DNA from: Paraburkholderia phosphatilytica
GTDB taxonomy: Bacteria > Pseudomonadota > Gammaproteobacteria > Burkholderiales > Burkholderiaceae
DNA length: 64,000 nucleotides
Reading direction: 5' to 3'
Assembly: GCF_003443895.1 (NCBI RefSeq)
Contig: NZ_QQOA01000040.1
Location: forward strand, 1-64,000
In this document: one piece after another, positions 32,235 to 41,036 of the stretch
Layout of the letters: every line of letters starts with the position of its first letter
How positions within the stretch are numbered: the stretch's first letter is position 1
Made by a program: the position numbers and the translations under genes
The notes under the pieces: generated by a model
Told to the model about the DNA's origin: nothing
The model's database searches: none
Seen by the model: the letters and a program-made list of their open reading frames with translations, nothing else

Positions 32235-33314
32235 TCAGACCGTGGTGGCCGCGAGCGTCGCCTGCACGGCTTCGTCAGGCGCGCGCGTGATCAGTGTTTC
32301 GCCGAAACGCTTCAGCAGGATGAACTTGATCGCGCCGCCCTCGGCCTTCTTGTCGACCTGCATCAGATCGACGTAGCGCGACGCGCCGAGATCCGGCCCA
32401 CGCTCCGGCAGATGCGCGGCCTTCACCACCGCGACGATCCGTTCGCGCGATGCTTCGTCGAGATGGCCGAGCCGCACCGACAGATCCGCGGCCATCACCA
32501 TCCCGCAGCCGACCGCCTCGCCATGCAGCCACTCGCCGTAGCCGAGACCGGCTTCGATCGCGTGACCGAAGGTATGGCCGAAGTTGAGGATGGCCCGCAG
32601 TCCGCCCTCACGCTCGTCCTGCGCAACCACCGACGCCTTGATCTCGCACGAGCGCTTGACGGCTTCCGCGAGCGCCGCCGGTTCGCAGGCGTTCAGCGCG
32701 GCGATGTTCGCCTCGATCCAGTCGAAGAACGCGGCGTCCGCGATCGCACCGGTCTTGATGACCTCGGCGATGCCCGCGGCGAGTTCGCGCGGCGGCAGCG
32801 TGCGCAGCGCGCCGATGTCCGCGATCACCGCCTGCGGCTGGTAGAACGCGCCGATCATGTTCTTGCCGAGCGGGTGATTGATGCCGGTCTTGCCGCCCAC
32901 CGACGAATCGACCTGCGACAGCAGCGTGGTCGGCACCTGGATGAACGGCACGCCGCGCATGTAGCACGCGGCGGCGAAGCCCGTCATGTCGCCGATCACG
33001 CCGCCGCCGAGCGCGATCAACGTGGTCTTGCGATCCGCGCGCGATCCGAGCAGCGCGTCGAAGATCAGGTTCAGCGTCTGCCAGGTCTTGTGCGCCTCGC
33101 CGTCGGGCAGCACCACCGTCGATACCTGCTTGCCGAGCGGCGCCAGCGCACTGCGCAGCGCGTCGCCGTAGAGCGGATCCACCGTGGTGTTGGTGACGAT
33201 CGTGACCGAACTCCCCGCGATATGCGGAGCGAACAGTGCCGTCTGACTGATCAGATCGGCACCGATATGGATGGGATAGGCGCGCTCGCCCAGTTCAACG
33301 TTGACGGTAATCAT
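32235..33314 (-). CDS. aroB: 3-dehydroquinate synthase
   Basis: Second step of the shikimate pathway: converts DAHP to 3-dehydroquinate with NAD and a divalent metal. The 359-residue protein shows VLPDGEAHKTWQTLN, the GGGVIGDMTGFAAACYMRG dinucleotide loop, PTTLLSQVDSSVGGKTGINHPLGKNMIGAFYQP and the metal-binding histidines in LNFGHTFGHAIE and GEAV. ATG 33314 is used, as residues before it are not family-like. It lies seven bases after aroK on the same strand. Confidence 0.97.
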   Translation of the reverse strand: MITVNVELGERAYPIHIGADLISQTALFAPHIAGSSVTIVTNTTVDPLYGDALRSALAPLGKQVSTVVLPDGEAHKTWQTLNLIFDALLGSRADRKTTLIALGGGVIGDMTGFAAACYMRGVPFIQVPTTLLSQVDSSVGGKTGINHPLGKNMIGAFYQPQAVIADIGALRTLPPRELAAGIAEVIKTGAIADAAFFDWIEANIAALNACEPAALAEAVKRSCEIKASVVAQDEREGGLRAILNFGHTFGHAIEAGLGYGEWLHGEAVGCGMVMAADLSVRLGHLDEASRERIVAVVKAAHLPERGPDLGASRYVDLMQVDKKAEGGAIKFILLKRFGETLITRAPDEAVQATLAATTV

Positions 33315-33321
33315 GCTTGCA

Positions 33322-33873
33322 TTATGACGCAGGATGTTTGACGACACCGGCCATCTCGAGCTGCATCAGCACCATGTTGACGAGCCCGTTCACCGATGGG
33401 CGCCCGGTTTCGATGACGAAATCCGCGCACCCTCGATACAGCGGATCGCGCACCTCGTAGAGGGCTTCGAGGCGCGCTTTCGGGTCGTCGGTCTGCAGGA
33501 GCGGACGGTTCTTGTCGCGCCGCGTGCGCAGCCACAGGTCGTGCGGATTCGCGCGCAGATAGACGACAAGCCCGCGGCTACACAGCACATCACGATTCTC
33601 GGGGCGCAGCACGGCGCCGCCGCCCGTAGCGAGCACGATGCGGTCGCGGCCCGTCAGTTCGTCGATCACCTGAGCTTCGCGATCCCGAAAGCCCGCTTCG
33701 CCCTCGAGTTCGAAGATGGTCGACACGCGCGCGCCGGTGCGCTGCTCGATTTCGTGGTCCGAATCGAAGAACGGGCGTTCCAGCCGGCGCGCGACCGCCC
33801 GGCCCACGGTGGTTTTGCCTGCCCCCATGAGCCCTACGAAAAATACATTGGCGTGTGCGTCCCGCGCTTGCAA
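33322..33873 (-). CDS. aroK: Shikimate kinase, TTG start
   Basis: Phosphorylates shikimate at O3. The 183-residue protein begins MQARDAHANVFFVGLMGAGKTT, with P-loop GLMGAGKTT (14-22) and Lys20. The shikimate contact DSDHEIE, then GEAGFRDREAQVI, ATGGGAVLRPENR and RDKNRPLL (lid) follow. TTG 33873 is the start: GAGGA lies six to seven bases before it, and this gives the usual length, whereas upstream codons run back toward the pil remnant. It is the first gene of aroK-aroB-dgt. Confidence 0.94.
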   Translation of the reverse strand: MQARDAHANVFFVGLMGAGKTTVGRAVARRLERPFFDSDHEIEQRTGARVSTIFELEGEAGFRDREAQVIDELTGRDRIVLATGGGAVLRPENRDVLCSRGLVVYLRANPHDLWLRTRRDKNRPLLQTDDPKARLEALYEVRDPLYRGCADFVIETGRPSVNGLVNMVLMQLEMAGVVKHPAS

Positions 33874-33979
33874 CGGTTTTCCTCTGGTCAATCCGGTAAG
33901 TTCGTGCGGCAGCTTACTGGCAAAGCCGCCGTATTGTCGAGACTGGATCCGGCCGGGTTCCGGCAGCCGCCGATGGAGT

Positions 33980-34802
33980 TCAGCCATCCGTCAGCTCGCT
34001 TGCCACCACCCGCGGCGTGATGAAGATCACCAGTTCGCTGCGCTGCCTGCGGGGCGCGCGATGCCGGAAAAGTCCGCCCAAAACCGGTATTTTGCCCAGG
34101 AGCGGCACCTCCGTCACATCATCCCGGTCATCGCTGGCATAAATTCCGCCGATCGACACGGTTCCGCCGTCCTCGACTTCGACCCGGGTGCGCACGTGTC
34201 TGGTGATGATCGCGGGCTCCGCGGCGGTCTCCTCGCCCGCGCTGTCCTTGGCCACATCGAGGTCCAGCACGACCCGTCCGGTGGGCGTCACCTGCGGCTC
34301 GACCTCCAGTTTCAGGCTCGCGCGGCGGAACTGGACGCCGGACACGCCCTGCCCGACCTTCGCCTGGTACGGCAGCTCCTGCCCCTGCCCGACGATCGCC
34401 TTGATCCGTTCCGCTGTGACGACGCGCGGGCTCGAGACAGTCTTGCCGTGCCCTTCCGCTTCGTGCGACCTCTGCTCGATCGGTGCGGGCGTTGCGCGCC
34501 GTTGTATTGCGTGCGGTGCGCGACACGCGTCGAGTCGGTTCGCGATCGTCCGGGTCCTCGCCTGCGAGCGTGGGTGCCGGGTTGTCGTCATACGCACCGT
34601 CCGCCATCGCTTCCGCGTCGCCGTCGGCGAGCAACGGATTGCCGGTTGCGCCTGCCATCCGCACCGGCAGCGGCGGATCGCCATAGCCGACCCCACCGTC
34701 CTCGTACGGCATCGTGTCCGGTAACGGTGGCAACGATGCGCGACCCACGTTTGCCATGAGCAGCGCGCTGAGGAGCGCAGTTCGGCACACGAGCGGCCAC
34801 AT
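33980..34802 (-). pseudogene. pilQ: pilQ remnant: secretin with internal loss and frameshift
   Basis: The 5' part starts at ATG 34802 with a signal-peptide-like sequence (MWPLVCRTALLSALLMANVG) followed by SLPPLPDTMPYEDGG and low-complexity text. From about 34462 a different frame encodes the C-terminal secretin wall: EAEGHGKTVSSPRVVTAE, LPYQAKVGQGVSGVQFRRA, VTPTGRVVLDLDVAKD, VEVEDGGTVSIGGIY, VPLLGKIPVLGGLFRH and SELVIFITPRVVASE. The two parts are in different frames and together span only about 270 codons, against 500 or more for PilQ, so the STN/N-domain region is gone. A functional outer-membrane pilus pore cannot be made from this. Confidence 0.8.
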
Positions 34803-35056
34803 CACGTCGCCGCCTTCGCGAAACCTGGCGTCCGCACGCTGCCGTTCGCTTCGAGCGGGACATCGGCATCGCCAACGCGAACGAGTCGTTCGTCACCGGG
34901 CCACTGGCCGCGCGCTATTTCCTCGACACTTTGCCCGTGCTCCAAGTGCGCGACCAACCGCTGACTGACCACCACGAGCCTGATCGCAAACGGACTGACA
35001 TCGATACCCGCTGCGAAGCGGTTGAGCGCCGGCAGCAACGACTTTCTGAACGCCAT
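34802..35056 (-). pseudogene. pilM: pilM remnant fused to the end of another pil gene
   Basis: An 84-codon frame with a strong ribosome site (GGAGGGAAG before ATG 35056). Residues 1-33 (MAFRKSLLPALNRFAAGIDV, then SPFAIRLVVVSQR) match the start of PilM, the actin-like inner-membrane pilus protein, whose normal length is about 350. The remainder (LVRVGDADVPLEANGSVRT) is not PilM; I infer it is the end of pilP, which normally precedes pilQ, because its TGA overlaps the pilQ ATG as TGATG. An in-frame deletion across pilM, pilN, pilO and most of pilP would explain it. Confidence 0.6.
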
Positions 35057-35315
35057 GACGCTTCCCTCCAGATGTGCGCCGAACGACTCGGTCGCTGAGG
35101 GGAAATTGTGCGAATCCTGGCCCGATGCGCCCACTCGGCCAAATGGCCGACGTTTCGCGCCGCATGGTCGGGAGGAGGGCAAAGCGGCTACAGTAGATCC
35201 GTCGCGAGAGGTCCTGGTCGCGGTCTCTCGCGCGGCGTGCAGCGAACCGTTTCAGCGATCGTGGAGCGAACTCATCAGGAGCCGCCAGCGGTAAGCGTGT
35301 CGAAAGCTTGAGATG

Positions 35316-35335
35316 CCCGCCGCTATAATCGCGGG
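35316..35335 (+). promoter_or_regulatory. Candidate -10 box for mrcA within a CCCGC/GCGGG repeat
   Basis: TATAAT at 35324-35329 lies between CCCGC (35316-35320) and GCGGG (35331-35335). Initiation would be near 35336, giving a leader of about 20 bases. No convincing -35 box is present. The rest of 35057-35355 is the divergent upstream region of the pil remnant and holds no gene. Confidence 0.5.
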
Positions 35336-35355
35336 TCTGTTTTTCCGGTATCCCT

Positions 35356-37761
35356 ATGCAATCTCCAACTCCAACGTCCACGCCACCCGCGCCGCAGAAA
35401 CGCAGGCGTCCGTGGTGGCTCAAGCTGCTGCTGGGGCTCGCGGGCCTCTTCGTGGCCGGCATCGCGAGCGCCGCGCTCGTGCTCGGCTATGCGCTCGTGG
35501 TCGCGACACCGAACCTGCCGTCGCTCGACGCGCTGACCGACTACCAGCCGAAGGTGCCGCTGCGCATCTACACGGCCGATCACGTGCTGATCGGTGAATT
35601 CGGCGAGGAACGCCGCGATATCGTGCGCATCCAGGACGTGCCGGACTACCTGAAGAAAGCGATTCTCGCCATCGAAGATGCCCGCTTCTATGACCACGGC
35701 GGCGTGGACCTGACGGGCATCGCGCGCGCGGGCTTCGTTGCGCTGACGAACGGCCACGCCACGCAGGGCGCCAGCACGATCACGATGCAGGTGGCGCGCA
35801 ACTTCTTTCTGTCGAGCGAGAAGACGTACACGCGCAAGATCTACGAGATGCTGCTCGCGTACAAGATCGAATCGAAGCTGACGAAGGATCAGATTCTCGA
35901 GGTGTACATGAATCAGATCTATCTCGGCCAGCGTGCGTATGGCTTCGCGAGCGCGGCCCGCGTGTACTTCGGCAAGGACCTGAAGGACATCACGCTCGCC
36001 GAGGCCGCAATGCTCGCGGGTCTGCCGAAGGCGCCGTCCGCGTACAACCCGGTCGTCAACCCGAAGCGCGCGAAGGTGCGGCAGGAGTACATCCTCGAAC
36101 GCATGCTCGAACTGCACTTCATCACCCAGCAGCAGTACGACGACGCGGTAAAGCAGCCGCTCGTCGTCAAGGGATCGGGCAAGGAATTCAGCGTGCACGC
36201 TGAGTACGTCGCCGAGATGGTGCGGCAGATGATGTATGCGCAGTACCACGAAGAAGCCTATACGCGTGGGCTCAACGTCGTCACAACGATCGATTCGGCC
36301 GATCAGGAGAATGCGTACCACGCATTACGCAAGGGCCTGCTGGATTACGAGCGGCGGCATGGCTACCGCGGCCCCGAAGCGTTCATCGACCTGCCCACCG
36401 ATCCCGACGATCGCGAACAGGCGATCGACGACGCGCTGCTCGAGCACCCGGACAACGGCGAGATCATCGCGGCGGTCGTCACGTCGGCCACGCAGAAGCA
36501 GGTGCAGGCCACCTTCATCGACGGCAATACGCTCACGGTCAAGGGCGACGGGCTGCGGTACGCAACTTACGCGCTCAGTGCCCGCGCGCAGCCGAACCAG
36601 CGCATCCGGCCAGGCGCGATCATCCGTGTGGTGCGCGGCGATGACGGCAACTGGTCGATCACGCAGTTGCCGCAGGTGGAAGGCGCGTTCATCGCGATCA
36701 CGCCGCAGGACGGCGCGATCCGGGCGCTCGTCGGCGGCTTCGATTTCAACAAGAACAAGTACAACCACGTCACCCAGGCGTGGCGGCAGCCGGGCTCGAG
36801 CTTCAAGCCGTTCATCTACTCGGCGTCGCTGGAAAAAGGCCTCGGGCCGGCCACGATCATCAACGACGCGCCACTCTTCTTCAGCGCGGCCGAGACGGGT
36901 GGTCAGGCGTGGGAGCCGAAGAACTACGGCGGCGGCTTCGATGGCCCGATGACCATGCGCACGGCGCTGCAGAAGTCGAAGAACCTCGTATCGATCCGCA
37001 TCCTCAGTCACATCGGACCGAAATACGCGCAGCAGTACATCACGCACTTCGGTTTCGATGCGGACCGTCATCCGGCGTATCTGCCGATGGCGCTCGGTGC
37101 CGGGCTCGTCACGCCGCTGCAGATGGCGGGGGCGATCTCGGTGTTCGCGAACGGCGGCTACCGCGTGAATCCGTATCTGATCGCGGAGGTGACCGATCCG
37201 CGCGGGATGGTGGTTGCGCGCGCGCAGCCGCTCGTTGCCGGGCAGAACGCACCGATGGCGATCACGGCGCGCAACGCTTACGTGATGAACAGCCTGTTGC
37301 AAAGCGTCGCGCAACGCGGCACGGGTGCAAAGTCGAACGTGCTGAAGCGGACCGATCTGGCAGGCAAGACCGGCACCACGAACGATTCGCGCGACGCCTG
37401 GTTCGCCGGCTATCAGCACACGCTCGCGGCGGTCGCGTGGATCGGCTACGACAATCCGCGCAGTCTCGGCGACAAGGAGACGGGGGGCGGACTCGCGCTG
37501 CCGGTCTGGATCGACTACATGGCGACCGCGCTCAAGGGCGTGCCCGAGTACCGGATGCCGATGCCGGGCGGCGTGACGACGATCGGCGACGAACTGTACT
37601 TCGACGACTTCACGCCGGGCAACGGCTTCGTCGCGACGGTCGGCGTGAGCGAGGCGCAGCTCGCGGGGAATGCGAGCGACGCATCGGGCGCGGCGCCGGC
37701 GCCGGAACAGGTCAACGAGCAGGAGAAGCAGGACATCATGAACCTGTTCCGCGGGCACTGA
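35356..37761 (+). CDS. mrcA: Class A penicillin-binding protein 1a
   Basis: Bifunctional peptidoglycan glycosyltransferase and transpeptidase. The 801-residue protein has a cytoplasmic N-terminus, one membrane helix (about 20-47), and the glycosyltransferase with Glu107 in IEDARFYDHGG and GASTITMQVARNFFL. An OB-like insert follows, then the transpeptidase with SSFK (Ser481, Lys484), SKN in LQKSKNLVSIRI, and KTGTT from Lys671. Length and order are typical. The gene is divergent from the pil remnant, an arrangement seen when pilMNOPQ is intact, and converges with cyaY. Confidence 0.97.
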   Translation: MQSPTPTSTPPAPQKRRRPWWLKLLLGLAGLFVAGIASAALVLGYALVVATPNLPSLDALTDYQPKVPLRIYTADHVLIGEFGEERRDIVRIQDVPDYLKKAILAIEDARFYDHGGVDLTGIARAGFVALTNGHATQGASTITMQVARNFFLSSEKTYTRKIYEMLLAYKIESKLTKDQILEVYMNQIYLGQRAYGFASAARVYFGKDLKDITLAEAAMLAGLPKAPSAYNPVVNPKRAKVRQEYILERMLELHFITQQQYDDAVKQPLVVKGSGKEFSVHAEYVAEMVRQMMYAQYHEEAYTRGLNVVTTIDSADQENAYHALRKGLLDYERRHGYRGPEAFIDLPTDPDDREQAIDDALLEHPDNGEIIAAVVTSATQKQVQATFIDGNTLTVKGDGLRYATYALSARAQPNQRIRPGAIIRVVRGDDGNWSITQLPQVEGAFIAITPQDGAIRALVGGFDFNKNKYNHVTQAWRQPGSSFKPFIYSASLEKGLGPATIINDAPLFFSAAETGGQAWEPKNYGGGFDGPMTMRTALQKSKNLVSIRILSHIGPKYAQQYITHFGFDADRHPAYLPMALGAGLVTPLQMAGAISVFANGGYRVNPYLIAEVTDPRGMVVARAQPLVAGQNAPMAITARNAYVMNSLLQSVAQRGTGAKSNVLKRTDLAGKTGTTNDSRDAWFAGYQHTLAAVAWIGYDNPRSLGDKETGGGLALPVWIDYMATALKGVPEYRMPMPGGVTTIGDELYFDDFTPGNGFVATVGVSEAQLAGNASDASGAAPAPEQVNEQEKQDIMNLFRGH

Positions 37762-37773
37762 GGCCCGCCGGGC

Positions 37774-38091
37774 TCACGCTTCGAACGTCACGGGCTCGCC
37801 GGCCTGCTGGGTCGCGTAGTCGGACAGCGCCGAGAAAAACTCGGCGCCGCTGCGAGTATCGCGCCATTCGTCATCGACGTAACGGAAGTGGAAGCCACCC
37901 GCTTTCGCGGCAATCCAGATCTCGTGCATCGGCGGTTGCAGGTTCACGATGATCTTCGAACGATTGGCGAATTCGAGGGTCAGCACATTGCCCGAACGCT
38001 CGAGTTCGATGTCGGCTTCGGCCTCGTCGACGCCTTGTTCCACAGCCGTCAGAACGGCCTCCGCGAGCCTCAGGTATTCACTGTCGGTCAT
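37774..38091 (-). CDS. cyaY: Frataxin homolog CyaY
   Basis: Iron-binding regulator of iron-sulfur cluster assembly. The 105-residue protein has an acidic first helix (DSEYLRLAEAVLTAVEQGVD, then EAEADIELE), then GNVLTLEFANRSKIIVN and QPPMHEIWIAAKAGGFHF, the conserved frataxin sheet. ATG 38091 is chosen from the family start. It converges with mrcA (12-base gap) and is divergent from lptM with only 36 bases between, so both promoters must overlap there. Confidence 0.95.
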   Translation of the reverse strand: MTDSEYLRLAEAVLTAVEQGVDEAEADIELERSGNVLTLEFANRSKIIVNLQPPMHEIWIAAKAGGFHFRYVDDEWRDTRSGAEFFSALSDYATQQAGEPVTFEA

Positions 38092-38127
38092 GCTAAACTC
38101 CAGCGGTTTAATCACTCAGGGACTGTC

Positions 38128-38442
38128 ATGCGGGTCGTTTCCAGGATGAGCGCGATTGTAGCGGCTTTGACCATCGTCACGGCTGGCGCGCTGTCGGGCT
38201 GCGGTCAACGCGGCGGACTCTACCTGCCAACGGTCCCACCGCTGCCGGCAAAACCGGACTTCCAGACCGACTCGGCTGCCTCCGATGCTCAAGGCGCATC
38301 CGCGGCAAAAGCTGCGTCGGCGGCAGAAAACGGCTTGGTGCCGGATACTTCGGGTACGCCGCTGTCGCTGTCGCCTGAATCCGATCTGCACGACGCGCCT
38401 GCTTCGTCGGTGCCGGCATCCGACACCGCTCCCAATCAATAA
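38128..38442 (+). CDS. lptM: LptM-like lipoprotein (YifL family)
   Basis: Small outer-membrane lipoprotein that helps LptD mature. The 104-residue protein has the lipobox LSGC with Cys25 and the family signature CGQRGGLYLP directly after it. The rest is a long Ala/Ser/Pro-rich tail (about 65 residues) that is longer than in E. coli and probably disordered. It sits just ahead of lysA, the usual neighbour of this family. Confidence 0.88.
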   Translation: MRVVSRMSAIVAALTIVTAGALSGCGQRGGLYLPTVPPLPAKPDFQTDSAASDAQGASAAKAASAAENGLVPDTSGTPLSLSPESDLHDAPASSVPASDTAPNQ

Positions 38443-38469
38443 GCTTTTCGCACTGCCTGTACTTCTAGC

Positions 38470-39732
38470 ATGACACAGCCCGCATTCGCCTACGTCGACG
38501 GTGTGTTGCACGTCGAAGGTGTCTCCGCCGTTTCGCTCGCGCGCCAGTTCGGCACGCCACTCTTCGTCTACTCGCGCGCCGCGCTCACGAGCGCATGGCA
38601 TGCGTACGCCGACGCGTGCCAGGGTCGTCGCGCATCGGTGCACGTCGCGGTGAAAGCGAACAGCAACCTCGCCGTGCTCAACGTGTTCGCGCGTCTCGGC
38701 GCCGGCTTCGACATCGTATCCGGCGGCGAGCTGGCGCGCGTGCTCGCGGCTGGCGGCAAGGCGGAAAACGTGGTGTTCTCGGGCGTCGGCAAGAGCGCGG
38801 ACGAAATGCGTACCGCGCTCGTCGAAGGCGTGAAGTGCTTCAACGTCGAGTCGATCCCGGAGCTGGCCCGTCTGAACGAGGTTGCCGCATCGATCGGCCG
38901 CAAGGCGCCGGTCTCGCTGCGCGTGAATCCGGACGTCGATGCGAAGACGCATCCGTACATCTCCACCGGCCTCAGGTCGAACAAGTTCGGCATCGCGTTT
39001 GAAGATGCGCGCGACACCTATCGCGCCGCCGCGGCGATGTCGCATCTCGACGTGATCGGCATCGACTGCCACATCGGCTCGCAGATCACCGAGACGGCGC
39101 CGTATCTCGATGCGCTGGACAAACTGCTCGAGCTCGTCGAGCAGATCGAAGCGGACGGCGTGAAGATCCATCACATCGACGTGGGCGGTGGTCTCGGCAT
39201 CCGCTACGACGACGAGACGCCGCCGGATATCGGCGAGTTCGTGCGTACCCTGCTCGACCGGATCGACGCGCGCGGTCATGGTCACCGCGAAGTGTATTTC
39301 GAGCCGGGTCGGTCGCTCGTCGGCAACGCGGGCATGCTGCTCACGAAGGTCGAATATCTGAAGCCGGGCTCCGGCAAGAATTTCGCGATCGTCGACGCGG
39401 CGATGAACGACCTTGCGCGTCCGGCCATGTACCAGGCGTTCCATCGCATCGAGCCCGTCGTACAGCGCGACGTACCGGCCGAGGTGTACGACGTCGTCGG
39501 CCCGGTGTGCGAAAGCGGCGACTGGCTCGGCCGCGAACGTACGCTCGCCGTCGAGCCGGCGGATCTGCTGGCGATTCACTCGGCCGGCGCATATGGCTTC
39601 GCGATGAGCTCGAACTACAACTCGCGCCCGCGTGCGGCCGAGGTGATGGTCGACGGCAACGACGTGCATCTGGTGCGCGCACGCGAAGAGATCGCGCAAT
39701 TGTTCGCTGGCGAATCGGTCTTGCCGGATTGA
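38470..39732 (+). CDS. lysA: Diaminopimelate decarboxylase
   Basis: Last step of lysine synthesis, PLP-dependent decarboxylation of meso-diaminopimelate. The 420-residue fold-III enzyme has the PLP lysine Lys62 (VAVKANSN), GAGFDIVSGGEL, the HIGSQI segment, VGGGLGIRY, EPGRSLVGNAG and the catalytic cysteine in GPVCESGDWLG, followed by SAGAYGFAMSSNYNSRPR. The frame is intact. It lies 27 bases after lptM, likely on one transcript, and ends before a bidirectional terminator shared with resC. Confidence 0.97.
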   Translation: MTQPAFAYVDGVLHVEGVSAVSLARQFGTPLFVYSRAALTSAWHAYADACQGRRASVHVAVKANSNLAVLNVFARLGAGFDIVSGGELARVLAAGGKAENVVFSGVGKSADEMRTALVEGVKCFNVESIPELARLNEVAASIGRKAPVSLRVNPDVDAKTHPYISTGLRSNKFGIAFEDARDTYRAAAAMSHLDVIGIDCHIGSQITETAPYLDALDKLLELVEQIEADGVKIHHIDVGGGLGIRYDDETPPDIGEFVRTLLDRIDARGHGHREVYFEPGRSLVGNAGMLLTKVEYLKPGSGKNFAIVDAAMNDLARPAMYQAFHRIEPVVQRDVPAEVYDVVGPVCESGDWLGRERTLAVEPADLLAIHSAGAYGFAMSSNYNSRPRAAEVMVDGNDVHLVRAREEIAQLFAGESVLPD

Positions 39733-39750
39733 TCGCTTGGCACAAAGATA

Positions 39751-39789
39751 AAAAAACGGCTGACTGCCTCGAAGCAGTCAGCCGTTTTT
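39751..39789 (+). terminator. Bidirectional terminator between lysA and resC
   Basis: ACGGCTGACTGC (39756-39767) pairs with GCAGTCAGCCGT (39774-39785) around CTCGAA, a perfect 12-base-pair stem. It is preceded by A-runs and followed by T-runs on both sides, so it can end the plus-strand lysA transcript and the minus-strand resC transcript. Confidence 0.95.
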
Positions 39790-39814
39790 CCTTGCGCCCT
39801 GAGCGCCGTATCGC

Positions 39815-41032
39815 TTACAGCTTGCCGTAGCTGTGCAGCCCCGACAGGAACATGTTCACACCGAGGAAAGCGAACGTGGTCACGAGCAGGCCCGTCAGCG
39901 CCCACCACGCCGCGACAGAACCGCGCAGGCCCTTCATCAGCCGCATGTGCAGCCAGGCCGCGTAATTGAGCCACACGATCAGCGCCCACGTTTCCTTCGG
40001 GTCCCAGCTCCAGTAGCCGCCCCATGCCTGCGCGGCCCACAGCGCCCCGAGAATGGTCGCAATGGTGAAGAACGCGAAGCCGACCGCGATCGACTTGTAC
40101 ATCAGGTCGTCGAGCACCTCCAGCGCAGGCAGGCGGTCGACCAGCATGCCGCGCTCTTTCACGATATGCGCGACGCCCACCATCGCCGACAGCGCGAAGC
40201 TGCCGTAGCCGATGAAATTCGCCGGCACGTGGATCTTCATCCACCAGCTTTGCAGCGCCGGCACGAGCGGCTGGATCTGCTGCGCGTCGCGCGAGATCGA
40301 ATACCACATCAGGAAGCCGACCGCTGCGCTGATCACGAGCAGCACGAATGCGCCGAGCGAACGCGTGTTGTAGTGCTTCTCGTAGTACAGATAGAACAGC
40401 GCCGTGATGAGGCTGAACAGCACGAACACTTCGTACAGGTTCGAGATTGGAATATGGCCGACGTCCGCGCCGATCAGGTACGACTCGTACCAGCGCACCA
40501 TCATGCCGACGAAGCCCATCAGCACGGCGCCCCACGTCAGCGTGGTGCCGATCGCGCCGCCCGTGGCCGAGCGCGACAGCATGCCGATCCAGTAGAACAC
40601 GGTGGCGAGCACGAAGAGCGCACTCATCCACAGGATCGCGGACTGACTCGACAGGAAGTACTTGAGGAAGAACGCGTTGTCCGCTCGGGTCAAATCGCCG
40701 TGATAGATCTGGATGGCCAGCAGCGACACGACCGCGATACCCGCGATCAGGAGACGCGCCGGCTTCCAGCGCCAGCCCAGCACGATGAACGCCGGCACCG
40801 CGCACGACAGCACCAGCTTGTCGTAGTAATTCATGAAGCCGTGATAGCGCGACAGCGCGAATCCGGCGCCCGCTACCATCGCCAGCGCGAAGAGCCAGTC
40901 GAACACGCCGAGCCGCTTCAGGAACGGCCGGTCGTCGAACACCATGGGCGGAAGCGTGGCGGGCGCGCCCGGTGACACCTGCGCCTTTTGCGGACGGGGA
41001 GCGGAAGGGGAAGCTACTTGCGTCAAGTCCAT
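39815..41032 (-). CDS. resC: Cytochrome c biogenesis protein ResC/CcsA
   Basis: Inner-membrane half of the system II heme exporter/synthetase that attaches heme to apocytochrome c. The 405-residue protein has about eight membrane helices, the heme-binding WWD-type block QAWGGYWSWDPKETWALIVW, and flanking histidines including WLHMRL. ATG 41032 is chosen as the start; the extra upstream residues lie inside the resB end. It follows resB by four bases, so the two are co-translated. Confidence 0.94.
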   Translation of the reverse strand: MDLTQVASPSAPRPQKAQVSPGAPATLPPMVFDDRPFLKRLGVFDWLFALAMVAGAGFALSRYHGFMNYYDKLVLSCAVPAFIVLGWRWKPARLLIAGIAVVSLLAIQIYHGDLTRADNAFFLKYFLSSQSAILWMSALFVLATVFYWIGMLSRSATGGAIGTTLTWGAVLMGFVGMMVRWYESYLIGADVGHIPISNLYEVFVLFSLITALFYLYYEKHYNTRSLGAFVLLVISAAVGFLMWYSISRDAQQIQPLVPALQSWWMKIHVPANFIGYGSFALSAMVGVAHIVKERGMLVDRLPALEVLDDLMYKSIAVGFAFFTIATILGALWAAQAWGGYWSWDPKETWALIVWLNYAAWLHMRLMKGLRGSVAAWWALTGLLVTTFAFLGVNMFLSGLHSYGKL

Positions 41033-41036
41033 GATC

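Noticed and set aside
34893..35462. A 189-codon minus-strand frame spanning the pil remnant and the mrcA start
   Set aside because: It overlaps the mrcA coding start antisense and is out of frame with the PilM-like residues, which have their own ribosome site at 35056.
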